56,139 bases of DNA from contig JAGTRF010000012.1 in the NCBI GenBank assembly GCA_018396775.1, positions 1-56,139 of the forward strand, read 5' to 3'. Each line of letters begins with the position of its first letter. The stretch's first letter is position 1. This stretch comes from Candidatus Bathyarchaeota archaeon (GTDB taxonomy: Archaea > Thermoproteota > Bathyarchaeia > 40CM-2-53-6 > DTDX01). Positions 8,124 to 18,339 of the stretch are shown one piece after another. The notes beneath the pieces were generated by a model that saw nothing but the letters and a program-made list of their open reading frames with translations, did no database searches and was not told the DNA's origin. The position numbers and the translations under genes are program-made.

Positions 8124-11100
8124 GTTTTCTTTAATACAATTATCAATAGTTTGGGTAGTAATGGTTAAAGCAAGCCTCCGCGTAATATCTTTATGATACT
8201 CTTGAATCGATTTAACATTTATCCCCCTTTTCTTTATTGTTTCTATCCCTTTAATAGCAGCTAGAGCTCCTGGAATTGTCGTTATATATGGTACATTATA
8301 GTCTACAGCCGTCCTCCTAATATAGTAACCATCTGTTTTAGCACCTCCACCGCTTGGAGTATTTATAATTAAATCTATCTCGCCATTTATTATAGCATCT
8401 ACAACATTAGGTCTTCCTTCACTAACTTTAAGTATTGGCGTAACATTTATCCCATGTTTTTTCAAGTATTCAGCTGTATTGGTTGTTGCTAAAATCTTAA
8501 ATCCTAACTCCTCAAGTTTTCTAGCTATAGAAGTGATTCTCAGTTTATCTTTATCTTTAACGCTTATAAGCGCTGAACCGTTTGTTGGAAGCTTCATCCC
8601 AGCTCCAAGCTCAGCTTTATAATAAGCCATCCCAAAGTCTTCATCTATTCCCATAACTTCTCCTGTAGATCGCATTTCAGGTCCTAAAATTGGATCTGAA
8701 CCTTGAAGTTTGTTAAAGGGGAATACAGCTTCTTTAACAGCTATATGATTTAACTCAACTTCTTTTAAATTAAATTCTTTAAGTTTTTTTCCAATCATAA
8801 GTTTTGCAGCTATTTTCGCTAAAGGAACCCCTGTAGCTTTACTTACGAATGGGACAGTTCTTGAAGCTCTTGGATTGGCTTCTAAAACATATACTACACC
8901 GTCTTTTACAGCATATTGAATATTCACTAAACCAACTATTTTTAATGCCAAAGCTATTTTACGGGTGCAATCTTTTATTTTCTCAATTATCTCTTTTGGT
9001 AAACTGATTGGGGGGAGAGCGCAAGCTGAATCACCTGAGTGTACACCTGCTTCTTCAATATGTTCCATTACTCCACCTATATAAACTTCTTCATCATCAC
9101 AAAGCGCATCAACCTCAACTTCAACAGCATCTTCAAGAAACTTATCTATTAAAATAGGTTTATCAGGAGATATAACTGCTGCTTCATTAATGTATTTTTC
9201 AAGCTCTTTTTCGCTATAAACAATTTCCATACCTCTACCGCCTAAAACGTAGGATGGCCTTACTAAAACTGGGTAACCTATTTTTTCAGCTATTCTTTTA
9301 GCTTCATTAAAATTATAAGCGATTCCATTTATAGGTTGAGGTATACCAAGCTTTTTTAACAATTCAGAAAACCTTTTCCTATCCTCAGCTATATCAGTTG
9401 CATCTGAAGATGTGCCTAAAATTTTTACTCCACTACCCTCTAATTGAAGAGAGAGGTTTATCGGCGTTTGACCCCCAAGCTGTATTATAATACCTTCCGG
9501 CTCCTCATTTTCAACGATGTTTATAACATCTTCATAAGTTATTGGCTCAAAATAAAGTCTATCAGAAGTATCGTAATCTGTTGAAACTGTTTCAGGATTA
9601 CAATTAACCATTATTGTTTCGTAGCCTTCCTCTTTAAGAGAGAAAACTCCATGAACACAACAGTAATCAAACTCTATTCCTTGTCCTATTCTATTTGGTC
9701 CAGAACCTATAATAACAACTTTTTTCCTCCCACTTTTTTTAGCTTCATTTTCATTTTCATAAGTTGAATAAAAGTATGGTGTTCTGGCTTCAAATTCAGC
9801 TGCGCATGTATCAACCATTTTATAAACTGTAGTTATTTTCATTTTTTTTCTAGTTTTTCGCACTTCATCCTCGCTAGTTTTTAAAATAAAAGCTAATTGT
9901 TTATCTGAAAAACCAAGTTTTTTTGCTTCTTTAAGCATTTGGGAGGGAATCGTGTTTAACGTAAATTTTTTTAATTCTTCCTCAAAATCAATTATTCTTT
10001 TTATTTTATTTATAAACCATGGATCAATTTTCGTAAGCGAGGAAACTTCTTCAATTGAAAAACCTTTCTTTAAAGCATATCTTATGTAAAATATTCTTTC
10101 ATAAGTTGGAAACTTTAAGTTTTGAATTATCTCGTTGATGCTTGGTTCAAAATCTTTTCCATCGCATCCAAGTCCAAATCTTCCGATTTCAAGGCTTCGC
10201 AAAGCTTTTTGTAAAGCTTCTTCAAAAGTTCTTCCTATCGCCATAACTTCTCCAACAGATTTCATTTGGCTAGTTAAGGTTTTATCTGCTTTAGGAAATT
10301 TTTCAAAAGCAAATCTTGGAATCTTAACAACAACATAATCTATTGTAGGTTCAAAAGAGGCTAAAGTTTCTCCAGTAATATCGTTAGGTATTTCATCAAG
10401 CGTATACCCAATCGCAAGTTTAGCAGCTATTTTAGCTATTGGAAAACCTGTTGCTTTAGAAGCTAAAGCTGAAGATCTTGAAACTCTAGGATTCATTTCT
10501 ATAACTACAAACCTTCCATTTTCAGGGTTAACAGCAAATTGAATGTTTGAACCTCCTGTTTCAACACCTATTTCTCTAATTATATTAATAGCTGCATTTC
10601 TAAGTTTTTGATATTCTCTATCTGTTAGAGTTTGAGCTGGAGCTACAGTTATGCTGTCTCCTGTATGAATGCCCATAGAATCAAAGTTTTCTATTGGACA
10701 TATTATTACCACATTATCAGCAAGATCTCTCATGACTTCAAGTTCATACTCTTTCCAGCCGATGACACTTTCTTCAACTAAGATTTGATGGATCATACTG
10801 GCGTTAAGTCCACGTTGAGCAAGCATTTTCAATTCTTCACGGTTGTAAGCGATTCCACCACCAGTCCCACCAAGCGTGAAAGCAGGTCTAATAATAACAG
10901 GGTAACCAAGTCTTTCACCAACTTTAAGCGCATCTTCAACAGAATTAACAGTAGCGCTTTCTGGAACTTCTAAACCTATTTTTTGTATAGATTTTTTGAA
11001 AAGCTCTCTATCCTCTGCTTTTTTAATAGCATCAACCTTCGCTCCTATAAGCTCTACTTTATATTTTTCAAGAACTCCATTTTCATAAAGTTGAGTTGCT

Positions 11101-11405
11101 AAATTTAACCCCACTTGTCCTCCAAGTGTTGGAAGCAAAGCATCCGGTCTTTCTTTTTCAATAATCTTTTCTAAAACCTCTGCTACTAAGGGCTCGATAT
11201 AAATTTTATCAGCCATATTAGGGTCAGTCATTATTGTAGCAGGATTAGAATTTACCAAGATAACTTGGTAACCTTCAGCCTTTAAAGCTTTACAAGCTTG
11301 GCTTCCTGAATAATCAAATTCAGCTGCTTGACCAATTATTATCGGCCCAGAACCTATTATAAGAATTTTATGAATATCCTCTCTTTTAGGCAAAAATAAG
11401 TTCAC
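8118..11405 (-). CDS. carB: carbamoyl-phosphate synthase large subunit
   Basis: This is a full-length 1,095-residue CarB, which makes carbamoyl phosphate from bicarbonate, ammonia and two ATP for pyrimidine and arginine synthesis. The two homologous synthetase halves are present: the first with [17 protein letters not shown] near the N-terminus and the ATP-grasp GGTGGGIAY, the second with [15 protein letters not shown] and GGRGMEIVY; both have EMNPR/EANPR metal loops ([27 protein letters not shown]). A C-terminal MGS-like allosteric domain follows ([17 protein letters not shown]). It begins 4 nt inside the end of carA, the usual coupled arrangement. Start ATG at 11405. Confidence 0.98.
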   Translation of the reverse strand: MNLFLPKREDIHKILIIGSGPIIIGQAAEFDYSGSQACKALKAEGYQVILVNSNPATIMTDPNMADKIYIEPLVAEVLEKIIEKERPDALLPTLGGQVGLNLATQLYENGVLEKYKVELIGAKVDAIKKAEDRELFKKSIQKIGLEVPESATVNSVEDALKVGERLGYPVIIRPAFTLGGTGGGIAYNREELKMLAQRGLNASMIHQILVEESVIGWKEYELEVMRDLADNVVIICPIENFDSMGIHTGDSITVAPAQTLTDREYQKLRNAAINIIREIGVETGGSNIQFAVNPENGRFVVIEMNPRVSRSSALASKATGFPIAKIAAKLAIGYTLDEIPNDITGETLASFEPTIDYVVVKIPRFAFEKFPKADKTLTSQMKSVGEVMAIGRTFEEALQKALRSLEIGRFGLGCDGKDFEPSINEIIQNLKFPTYERIFYIRYALKKGFSIEEVSSLTKIDPWFINKIKRIIDFEEELKKFTLNTIPSQMLKEAKKLGFSDKQLAFILKTSEDEVRKTRKKMKITTVYKMVDTCAAEFEARTPYFYSTYENENEAKKSGRKKVVIIGSGPNRIGQGIEFDYCCVHGVFSLKEEGYETIMVNCNPETVSTDYDTSDRLYFEPITYEDVINIVENEEPEGIIIQLGGQTPINLSLQLEGSGVKILGTSSDATDIAEDRKRFSELLKKLGIPQPINGIAYNFNEAKRIAEKIGYPVLVRPSYVLGGRGMEIVYSEKELEKYINEAAVISPDKPILIDKFLEDAVEVEVDALCDDEEVYIGGVMEHIEEAGVHSGDSACALPPISLPKEIIEKIKDCTRKIALALKIVGLVNIQYAVKDGVVYVLEANPRASRTVPFVSKATGVPLAKIAAKLMIGKKLKEFNLKEVELNHIAVKEAVFPFNKLQGSDPILGPEMRSTGEVMGIDEDFGMAYYKAELGAGMKLPTNGSALISVKDKDKLRITSIARKLEELGFKILATTNTAEYLKKHGINVTPILKVSEGRPNVVDAIINGEIDLIINTPSGGGAKTDGYYIRRTAVDYNVPYITTIPGALAAIKGIETIKKRGINVKSIQEYHKDITRRLALTITTQTIDNCIKENS

Positions 11406-12487
11406 CCACCTAACAATTTTAAGAATTCATCAAAAAAGAAGAACGTATCATGAGGCCCAGGACTGGCTTCAGGGTGATATTGAACAGAAAATATTGGAAG
11501 CTCTTTATGTCTAACACCTTCAACAGTTCCATCATTCAAGTTTATTTGAGTAACTTCTAAACCTGTTTTTTTAAGAGATTCTTTATCAACAGCAAAGCCA
11601 TGATTTTGGCTGGAAATAAAAACTCTACCTGATTCAAAATCTTTTACAGGTTGATTTGAGCCTCTATGACCAAACTTCAACTTAAAGGTTTTAGCGCCTA
11701 AAGCTAAGCATATAAGCTGGTGCCCTAAACAAATTCCAGATATAGGCATTTTTCCAGCGAGTTTTTTAATAATTTCAATTGCAGGTTTAACTCTAACAGG
11801 ATCTCCAGGTCCATTAGAAAGAAATATAGCATCAGGCTTTAATTCTATAATTTTCTTAACTGGATAATTAAACGGCGCTATGTAAAGATTTATTTTTCTT
11901 TTTAAAAGTTGGTTTATCATACTTCTTTTTACGCCGCAATCAACTAAAACAATGGAATGCTTCCCATTAACGTTATATTCAGTCAAATTTTTAATGCATA
12001 CTTTTTCAACAAGATCTTTTTCAGAAATGTGGGGTTGCTCTTTAGCTTTTTTAATCAACTCTTCATCTGTTAACTTTGATTCTCCTTCAAAAGTAGTTAA
12101 AACAGCTTTCATGGTTCCATATACTCTAACCTTTTTCGTTAGCATTCTAGTATCAACATTTTCAATACCAGGTTTTTCGTTTTCAATTAAAAAATCTTCA
12201 AGAGTTTTCTCCATTCGCCAATTGCTTGGTTTTTTACATAATTCTTTAACAACAAAACCTTCAACCTGAATTTTACCACTTTCATAATCTTCGCTAGTTA
12301 CACCATAATTTCCAATTAAGGGGTAAGTCATCATTAAAATTTGACCGGCATAAGATGGATCTGTTAAAGCTTCCACATAACCGGTCATAGAAGTGTTAAA
12401 AACAAGTTCTCCTTCAACAGTTTTTTCAACACCAAATCCTTTTCCTTTAACAACCGTTCCATCTTCTAACGCTAAAACCGCATTCAT
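11402..12487 (-). CDS. carA: carbamoyl-phosphate synthase small (glutaminase) subunit
   Basis: This 361-residue CarA hydrolyses glutamine and channels ammonia to CarB. The N-terminal small-subunit domain ([30 protein letters not shown]) is followed by a class I glutamine amidotransferase domain with the catalytic triad Cys253 (GICLGHQ), His338 and Glu340 ([10 protein letters not shown]). Length is typical. It is first in the carAB operon. Confidence 0.98.
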   Translation of the reverse strand: MNAVLALEDGTVVKGKGFGVEKTVEGELVFNTSMTGYVEALTDPSYAGQILMMTYPLIGNYGVTSEDYESGKIQVEGFVVKELCKKPSNWRMEKTLEDFLIENEKPGIENVDTRMLTKKVRVYGTMKAVLTTFEGESKLTDEELIKKAKEQPHISEKDLVEKVCIKNLTEYNVNGKHSIVLVDCGVKRSMINQLLKRKINLYIAPFNYPVKKIIELKPDAIFLSNGPGDPVRVKPAIEIIKKLAGKMPISGICLGHQLICLALGAKTFKLKFGHRGSNQPVKDFESGRVFISSQNHGFAVDKESLKKTGLEVTQINLNDGTVEGVRHKELPIFSVQYHPEASPGPHDTFFFFDEFLKLLGG

Positions 12488-13026
12488 GAAACATCAAAAT
12501 AATTATTAACAGCTTGCTTATAAACTTTATTTAAGTGGATAAAGCATTAACCGATTTTAAATTAAAAAATAACTGCAACCGGTTTAACTATTAAGTTAAA
12601 GAATCTTTTCTAGAGCTTTTTTAATCAGCTATTTAGTTGTTGTGAATTAACTTTATTAAAAAGAAGCGAATTTCATTTAATTTTATCGTTGTGATAATAT
12701 AGTTTTGCAATTTTACTTATACATTAAAATCGTAATTGTTATAAATGAATATACGTTTTAAGCATTATGCTCATCCAATAACAGCTGTTGCTTAAACGCT
12801 ATAACCAATCCTCATAAATAATCATTTTTATTTTAAAAGCTTGTATAATTAAAAGTTTAAACATATATCGCAACTATTTTTGCTAGAAGAAAAAATTATT
12901 TATTGCATTAAATTTATAAATTTACTTTTGCAAATTATAATTTATTTTTTAGGTTTCTAAACAAAATATAGTTATGCAAGATTTAATTGAATGTAATAAG
13001 TTTAACGTTAGAAAGGACGTGTTAAA
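12488..13026. other. AT-rich intergenic region
   Basis: This divergent intergenic stretch of 539 bases lies between carA and the P-loop kinase gene. Apart from the carA TATA box and an AGGACGTG ribosome-binding-like motif just before 13027, I see no ORF, tRNA, clear hairpin or repeat. Confidence 0.7.
12517..12524 (-). promoter_or_regulatory. carAB promoter TATA box
   Basis: The minus strand reads AAAGTTTATAAGC, with TTTATAAG centred about 33 nt before the carA ATG at 12487. The predicted transcript would have a leader of only a few bases. Confidence 0.5.
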
Positions 13027-13584
13027 ATGGTTTTATGGAACATAGTTTTAAGCGGTTATCCAGGTTGCGGAAAAACAACTTTAGCTATAAAATTAATAAT
13101 GGAGAAACCTCGCTTCATGAGAGTTAGCAGCGACGATCTTAGAGCTATGTTATTTAACAAAGTTTTTCCATGCGAAGATGAAGAGCTTGTTTATTCAATT
13201 ATAGGGGATATTAGAGATACAGCTTTAGAAAGGCATTATAATGTGGTTATTGATACAACTTCTCCAAATAATATTTCTAGAGAGTTTTTGTTAAAAACTA
13301 AAGTTAAATCAGTAAATAGTTTGCTGGTGGTTTTTGATGTTAAAAGAGAAATATTAATTGAAAGAAATAAATTAAAAAAACAAGATGATGCTGTAGAAAT
13401 ATGGGATCGTTATTGGGAGCCACCCAGCAATAATTTTCCAATGATAAAATTTAAAAACAATAATGAAGAAGAATTTAATTTAAGCTATGATTATTTAAGC
13501 GAGTTGCTTGAGGGTAAGATTTATCCATTTAAAGAAAGAGGGTTCCCCCATATATTTCCCCTACGTAAAATTCTTGGGAAGTAA
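13027..13584 (+). CDS. P-loop kinase of the AAA_33 / PSTK-KTI12-like type
   Basis: This 185-residue protein has a clean Walker A motif GYPGCGKTT at residues 10-18, followed by RVSSDDLRAMLF, typical of small kinases of the AAA_33 group that includes L-seryl-tRNA(Sec) kinase and KTI12. A strand VVIDTTSPN and a lid-like basic segment LIERNKLKKQDD follow. It lacks a long C-terminal extension, so I do not assign it as PSTK. Substrate unknown; small molecule, nucleotide or tRNA are all possible. It stands alone ahead of a PHP-domain gene. Confidence 0.75.
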   Translation: MVLWNIVLSGYPGCGKTTLAIKLIMEKPRFMRVSSDDLRAMLFNKVFPCEDEELVYSIIGDIRDTALERHYNVVIDTTSPNNISREFLLKTKVKSVNSLLVVFDVKREILIERNKLKKQDDAVEIWDRYWEPPSNNFPMIKFKNNNEEEFNLSYDYLSELLEGKIYPFKERGFPHIFPLRKILGK

Positions 13585-13684
13585 AATTTTCCAGCATTAA
13601 CGATAAATTTCTTGTTCTGCAAAGTTTTCACCGTTAATTTTATATATTCTATAACATTAAAGATTAAGACTATTTATAAGCTGC

Positions 13685-14545
13685 ATGAGAAGAGTGGTGG
13701 ATACGCTTCATCATATATTGAAAACACCGCTTATAGATTTGCATGTGCATACAAAATTTTCAGATGGAGAATGCAACATAGAGAACGTGTATAACACATT
13801 TAAATCCCGCCCCTTCTTTATTCTAGGCGTAGCTGATCATTACTCAAGTAGTAGATACTTACCTTTCAGAATGGAAAGAAAAAATTTACCTAATTATTTA
13901 TTAACTTTAGATAGATTCGGTTTAAGGCGAGGAATTGAAGCTGATATTTTTGAAGATGGTAATTTAAGCATTAATCTATCAGAAAAAAATATGTTTGAAT
14001 ATGTTCTTGCAGGTTTACATAGAATTTACGGCGTATCATTATGGGATGAGGAATGGCCTGCATGGAATTTAAAGCAGATAGCTGAGTTGATTAGAGTTGC
14101 GTTAATAAAAGCTATTGAATCTAAAATTGTTGATGTAATAGTTCACCCTACATGGTTTCCTAAAAAAGTTAGAAATAAAATTGAGGATTTTATCTCAAAA
14201 GATTGGAGTGAAAGTATAGTTTTAGCAGCTGCCACAAATAATGTAGCTGTAGAAATCAGTGGAGCATGGCATGTTCCAAACAAAGATTTTATTAAAATCT
14301 GCCTTAAACATGGCGTGAAGATAGCTTTAGGAAGCGATGCTCATTTTGAAGGCGAAATTGGAGAGTTAACTTACCCTTTTTTAATATTGAATGAGTTAAA
14401 TGCGACTATGGAGGATTTATTTATTCCTAAGACTAATCCTCTTAAAATTGAATTAGAATCTAGCAGCATTAAAGGAAAATCATTAATTAACGGTTTAACC
14501 ATTATGTTTAAATCGTTTAATATATTTAGAAGGAATAAAACTTAA
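13685..14545 (+). CDS. PHP-domain metal-dependent phosphoesterase
   Basis: This 286-residue PHP-domain protein shows the metal-binding series DLHVHTKFSDGE (residues 18-29), GVADHYSS, the GIEADIFEDG strand, VDVIVHPTW and the closing ALGSDAHFEGEIGEL. Family members are phosphoesterases such as histidinol phosphatase or polymerase-associated PHP domains; the substrate cannot be read here. The ATG at 13685 has a TTTATATAT-like box about 45 nt upstream and no strong ribosome binding site. A nitroreductase gene follows after 29 nt, possibly in the same transcript. Confidence 0.85.
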   Translation: MRRVVDTLHHILKTPLIDLHVHTKFSDGECNIENVYNTFKSRPFFILGVADHYSSSRYLPFRMERKNLPNYLLTLDRFGLRRGIEADIFEDGNLSINLSEKNMFEYVLAGLHRIYGVSLWDEEWPAWNLKQIAELIRVALIKAIESKIVDVIVHPTWFPKKVRNKIEDFISKDWSESIVLAAATNNVAVEISGAWHVPNKDFIKICLKHGVKIALGSDAHFEGEIGELTYPFLILNELNATMEDLFIPKTNPLKIELESSSIKGKSLINGLTIMFKSFNIFRRNKT

Positions 14546-14574
14546 GTTAAATGCTTAAAGAGTAATATTAAGGC

Positions 14575-15093
14575 ATGAACTCAGATTTTATAGAGTTAAT
14601 AAAATCTAGAAGAAGCGTTAGAAAATATCAAGATAAACCTGTTCCAAATGAGTTTTTGCAAAAATTGCTTGAAGCAGCTCATTGGGCTCCATCCGCACAT
14701 AACAGTCAGCCTTGGGAATTTGTAATTCTTAGGGATAAAGAGGTAAAAAGAAAAGTTGCTGAAGCATCCGCTTGGGGAAAGTTTCTTTCTAAAAGTCCAT
14801 TAGGAATAGCAATTGTTATTAATCCTAATAAATCAAATCATCCTGTTGAGGATGGAGCGGCAGCAACTCAAAATATTCTTTTAGCGGCTCATGCGCTTGG
14901 TTTGGGAGCTTGCTGGATAGGTTCTTACGGTTCTCCTTGGGAGGAGAAAGCTAAAGAAATTTTAGGAATACCTAAAGAGCTTAGGCTTTTATCCATAGTA
15001 GCGGTTGGTTATCCTGCTGAAAAACCTTTAAGCATAAGAAAGAACTTGGAAAAATTGGTTTATATAGATAAATATGGGGTTTACGCAAAATAA
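14575..15093 (+). CDS. nitroreductase-family flavoprotein
   Basis: This 172-residue FMN-binding nitroreductase-family protein has the N-terminal RRSVRKYQDKPV motif (residues 12-23), the AAHWAPSAHNSQPWEFVIL segment (34-52), the central EDGAAATQNILLAAHALGLGACWIG block and C-terminal VAVGYPAEKP. It is a dimeric oxidoreductase with NAD(P)H or F420-type donors in relatives; substrate unknown. It is shorter and soluble compared with the membrane-anchored SagB-type protein at 43787-44536. Confidence 0.9.
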   Translation: MNSDFIELIKSRRSVRKYQDKPVPNEFLQKLLEAAHWAPSAHNSQPWEFVILRDKEVKRKVAEASAWGKFLSKSPLGIAIVINPNKSNHPVEDGAAATQNILLAAHALGLGACWIGSYGSPWEEKAKEILGIPKELRLLSIVAVGYPAEKPLSIRKNLEKLVYIDKYGVYAK

Positions 15094-15099
15094 CTCTCT

Positions 15100-15975
15100 T
15101 TAATTTTCTGCAGGATGAGTCTCATATAATTCTTTTCTTCTAGCTTCAAGCATTATTAAAGGTACCTTTTCAAATTCAGCTGCTGTCTCTATTTTAACAC
15201 CTTTTTTCTCAGCTGTTTTAAAAACTTCGCTTAACTTTTCTTTCCACTCAATATCTCTTAAAAGATGATGATCAATTATTAAGGTTTCAAGAGAGCCATT
15301 AAAAAGCGTTTTTTCAATATTTTTAATTGATTCCTCAAAGCTTTTGAAGCTGAATCTATAGCCAAGCATATAAGTCATGGGACCGTCTAAATAAACTATT
15401 TTAGGTTTATTTTCAATTATAAAGTTTAATTGATCTTTAAGACTTGCACCTTCAACATCAGATGTGAAAAGAAAGCTGTCTTCATAATCTTTTATTAAAA
15501 CTTCAGTTACATAACCTAACTTTTCATTTGTCCCATGATAAACTGGATTAGAAAATTTTATTTTTACATCACTAAAGGAATACTCTTTACCATCTGAATA
15601 ATCTATAGTTTTTGAAAGATTTTTTATAGCTTCAAGAAAGAAAGCAGCTCTTCTCTTTTGGCTAATGTTTATCTTATTTTTAGGATCCTTAACTAAAACT
15701 ACTTTATCTTTATAAATTTCTAAATTTTCCCAGGGAGAATGATGATCGTAATGGTAGTGAGTCACTATTATAACTTCAGCTTTTTTAGCATATTTAATAA
15801 CTTTACTCCAATGCTCATTTAATTTATTCAACTCTAAAGGATGCGGGGGGAGACCATAACGGCTAGGACCAAGAGCAACTCCTGGATCAATAAAAATTTT
15901 AATGTTTTCAGCTTCAATAAATGTTGCCATGCTTCTAGTTCCCATAGAATCTGAAGCGACTAGTTTAATCCTCAA
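15100..15975 (-). CDS. UPF0282 family metallo-beta-lactamase-fold protein
   Basis: This 291-residue protein matches the archaeal UPF0282 group of metallo-beta-lactamase-fold hydrolases. The start MRIKLVASDSMGTRSMA is typical; the zinc motif is THYHYDHHSP (HYHYDHH at residues 73-79), with later TSDVEG and DHHLLRD metal-ligand segments. The family is conserved in archaea but its substrate is unknown. It ends convergently 6 bases from the nitroreductase gene. Confidence 0.88.
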   Translation of the reverse strand: MRIKLVASDSMGTRSMATFIEAENIKIFIDPGVALGPSRYGLPPHPLELNKLNEHWSKVIKYAKKAEVIIVTHYHYDHHSPWENLEIYKDKVVLVKDPKNKINISQKRRAAFFLEAIKNLSKTIDYSDGKEYSFSDVKIKFSNPVYHGTNEKLGYVTEVLIKDYEDSFLFTSDVEGASLKDQLNFIIENKPKIVYLDGPMTYMLGYRFSFKSFEESIKNIEKTLFNGSLETLIIDHHLLRDIEWKEKLSEVFKTAEKKGVKIETAAEFEKVPLIMLEARRKELYETHPAEN

Positions 15976-16105
15976 ACTTTAACACCTAAAAATTAAAAAC
16001 AATTTAAATATTCAAATAAATTAATTATTTAATCATATTAAATAAAAACTTTAAATCTAAGCTCCATGCCATTTTTTATGAGTTCATTAGAATAAAGAAA
16101 ACAAG

Positions 16106-17968
16106 TTGAAGCCTTTTTTCCCATATAAATTTAGAGAGTTTCAGGAAGAATTTCATAACTTCATTCAGCTTAGCATATCAAAAGCAAGAAACATTATTGT
16201 AGAAGCTGCAACAGGTTTTGGAAAAACTCCATTAATTTTATCAGCTTTAATCCCTGAAGCTATTAAAAAAGATTTAAAAATTCTTTGGATCGTTAAAACG
16301 GGAAGCGAAAGCGATAGACCAATTGAAGAGCTTAAAGCTGCTTGTAGAAAGCTAAACACTAATATTTTCGGTTTCTCTTTTAGAGGGAAAAAAGATATGT
16401 GTCCTCTTCTTAAAGATCTTAAGCTTTCTAATAAAGTAACTCATGAAGAAGCTTCACTTATATGCGAAACTTATAAAAACAAATGCAAATATAAAGTGAA
16501 CTTGGAAAGATTTAATAATTTTAGGTGGTTGATTAAAGAACCTCGAGTATACACCGAAATATTAAATTTCTGCGTTAAAAATAAGGTTTGCCCATATAAA
16601 ATTCAAGTTTCACTTTTAGATTACGCAAGAATTTTAGCTTTAAGCTATAATTACATTATAGATTCGAAAATAAACTATTTTATGCGAGCTAAAGTAGGAT
16701 TTAAAAATTCTATTCTTATAGTTGATGAAGCACATAATCTTCAGCAAGCAGCTTCAGAATTAAATTCAGATAAAATAACTATTGGATCAATTGAAAGAGC
16801 TTTAAAGGAAGCTGAAGCTGTAAAAAATAGAGATTTAGAATGGTTTTTAGATGCGATGATAGGTTATTTTCAAAAATTTCTTAAATTCATGAAGAGCGAA
16901 GATAGTTTATTTCAATTAAACGAGCTTATATGGAAGTGCGCTGGGGATGAGGATTCTTTTAGAGAGTTTTGCGAAGAATCTAAAAGAATTGGAAATAAGC
17001 TCAGACGGCAACGCTTGTTAGAGGGAAAATTACCTAGATCAAGCTTGCATCATTTAGGAGAATTTTGGATTAAAGTTATGGATAATATTAACGTTGAAGG
17101 CGTAGCTTTAACAGCCTCAAAAGAAAGCGGATCTTTAACTGTGGAGTTTACAGATATGAGAGCAAGCGAGTTATTCAATAAGCTTTGGAATGAATTTAAC
17201 GCTTGTATTTTTTGTTCTGGAACACTTAAACCTTTAGACGCTTTCGCTGAGGTGATAGGAGTAAAAAATAACTGTATAAGTAAAGTTTTCTCATCGCCTT
17301 ATTCTGAGCGTAATTTATCAGCTTTCATTGTTAAAGGTGTGTCAACAAGAGGCAGGGAGTTAACTGATGAAGTGGGTAAATCATATATTAAAGCTTTAAA
17401 CTCTTTTATAAAAGCTTTAAACACTAATTTAGCTATATTTACTTCAAGCTATAGAGTGCAAAACAAACTTTTAAAATTAGGTTTAAAAGAAGAAATTGAA
17501 AAATATAATCGAGAAGTGTTTATTGAAGAGCAAAATATTCGTGGTGAAGAAAGTCGAGAAATAATAAAAAAGTTTAAAGCTTGCGTTAATAGAGATCGAA
17601 AAGGTGTGCTTATAGGTGTTATGGGAGGAAGATTTGCGGAGGGAGCAGATTTTCCTGGAAAACAGCTTGAAGGCATATTTCTTGTTGGAATACCATTTGA
17701 AAAACCAACAGTTAAAACCCAGCTTTACATTCAATATTATAATAAAATTTATGGAGAAAAAGGAAAATATTACGCGTATATATTGCCAGCTTTAAAGAGA
17801 GCTTCTCAAGCTTTGGGAAGAGCTTTAAGATCAAAAGATGATTATGCTACAATCGTTTTAGGTGATGAAAGATATAACCGTTATCTAGAGCTTTTACCAG
17901 ATTACATTCAAAAAACAGTTAAGCTAGTTAATTTTGAAGCATTATTTAATGCTCTTCTGAAAGCTTAA
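16106..17968 (+). CDS. XPD/Rad3-type Fe-S DNA helicase
   Basis: This 620-residue superfamily 2 helicase has Walker A EAATGFGKT (residues 33-41), DEAH box VDEAH (206-210), a CSGTLKPLD motif III-like segment and motif VI QALGRALRS. Cysteines C99, C120, C127 and C162 lie between motifs I and II where XPD proteins hold their 4Fe-4S cluster, although spacing is wider than in Sulfolobus XPD. It should unwind DNA 5' to 3' in repair or recombination. Start is TTG at 16106 (reads MKPFFPYKFREFQ). It could also be called DinG-like; XPD is preferred for an archaeon. Confidence 0.9.
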   Translation: MKPFFPYKFREFQEEFHNFIQLSISKARNIIVEAATGFGKTPLILSALIPEAIKKDLKILWIVKTGSESDRPIEELKAACRKLNTNIFGFSFRGKKDMCPLLKDLKLSNKVTHEEASLICETYKNKCKYKVNLERFNNFRWLIKEPRVYTEILNFCVKNKVCPYKIQVSLLDYARILALSYNYIIDSKINYFMRAKVGFKNSILIVDEAHNLQQAASELNSDKITIGSIERALKEAEAVKNRDLEWFLDAMIGYFQKFLKFMKSEDSLFQLNELIWKCAGDEDSFREFCEESKRIGNKLRRQRLLEGKLPRSSLHHLGEFWIKVMDNINVEGVALTASKESGSLTVEFTDMRASELFNKLWNEFNACIFCSGTLKPLDAFAEVIGVKNNCISKVFSSPYSERNLSAFIVKGVSTRGRELTDEVGKSYIKALNSFIKALNTNLAIFTSSYRVQNKLLKLGLKEEIEKYNREVFIEEQNIRGEESREIIKKFKACVNRDRKGVLIGVMGGRFAEGADFPGKQLEGIFLVGIPFEKPTVKTQLYIQYYNKIYGEKGKYYAYILPALKRASQALGRALRSKDDYATIVLGDERYNRYLELLPDYIQKTVKLVNFEALFNALLKA

Positions 17969-17993
17969 AACAAAATGGTTTAAAAATTTAAAA

Positions 17994-18218
17994 TTAAATG
18001 TAAATTAAGCACCGTGCACAGTACCAACGCTTATAATATGGAACCCAAACTAAAGCTGTATTGCAAAATGGGCATAAAGGAACCGTTAAAGCAGCTACTA
18101 TAATAGGATATCGTGGAGGAGGAATAAAGTGAAAAGGACAATCAAAATAGTTTCTGCATACCCAGCAGTAAGGATATGGACCTAAAGGACAGATAAGCGG
18201 TAGAGGAGGAACATACAA
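17994..18218 (-). CDS. small double zinc-ribbon protein
   Basis: This 74-residue protein has eight cysteines, including two CxxC pairs in its N-terminal half (C18-C21) and C-terminal ribbon (C49/C52 and C67/C70: CPFCNT...WYCARCLIYI). The ribbon closely resembles the C-terminus of the surface protein at 22742-24082 (CPTCKQ...WYCPRCKKYI). AAGGTGAT about 12 nt before the ATG supports the start. The middle is proline- and hydrophobic-rich. No function is recognised. Confidence 0.75.
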   Translation of the reverse strand: MYVPPLPLICPLGPYPYCWVCRNYFDCPFHFIPPPRYPIIVAALTVPLCPFCNTALVWVPYYKRWYCARCLIYI

Positions 18219-18339
18219 TGTAAATCACCTTAGATGAAGATTCAACAATTAATAATAAAAACATTTTCCTTTAAGATTTTTTATAAAACCTTTCTTATTT
18301 ACATAAAAATATGGTTTAAACTTTTAGGAAGGTTGCTTT

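Noticed and set aside
13612-13794. A 60-codon frame before the PHP gene
   Set aside because: It overlaps the start of the PHP gene in another frame and has no ribosome binding site.
17449-17734. Antisense frames inside the XPD-type helicase gene
   Set aside because: They are shadows of the conserved helicase motifs on the opposite strand.
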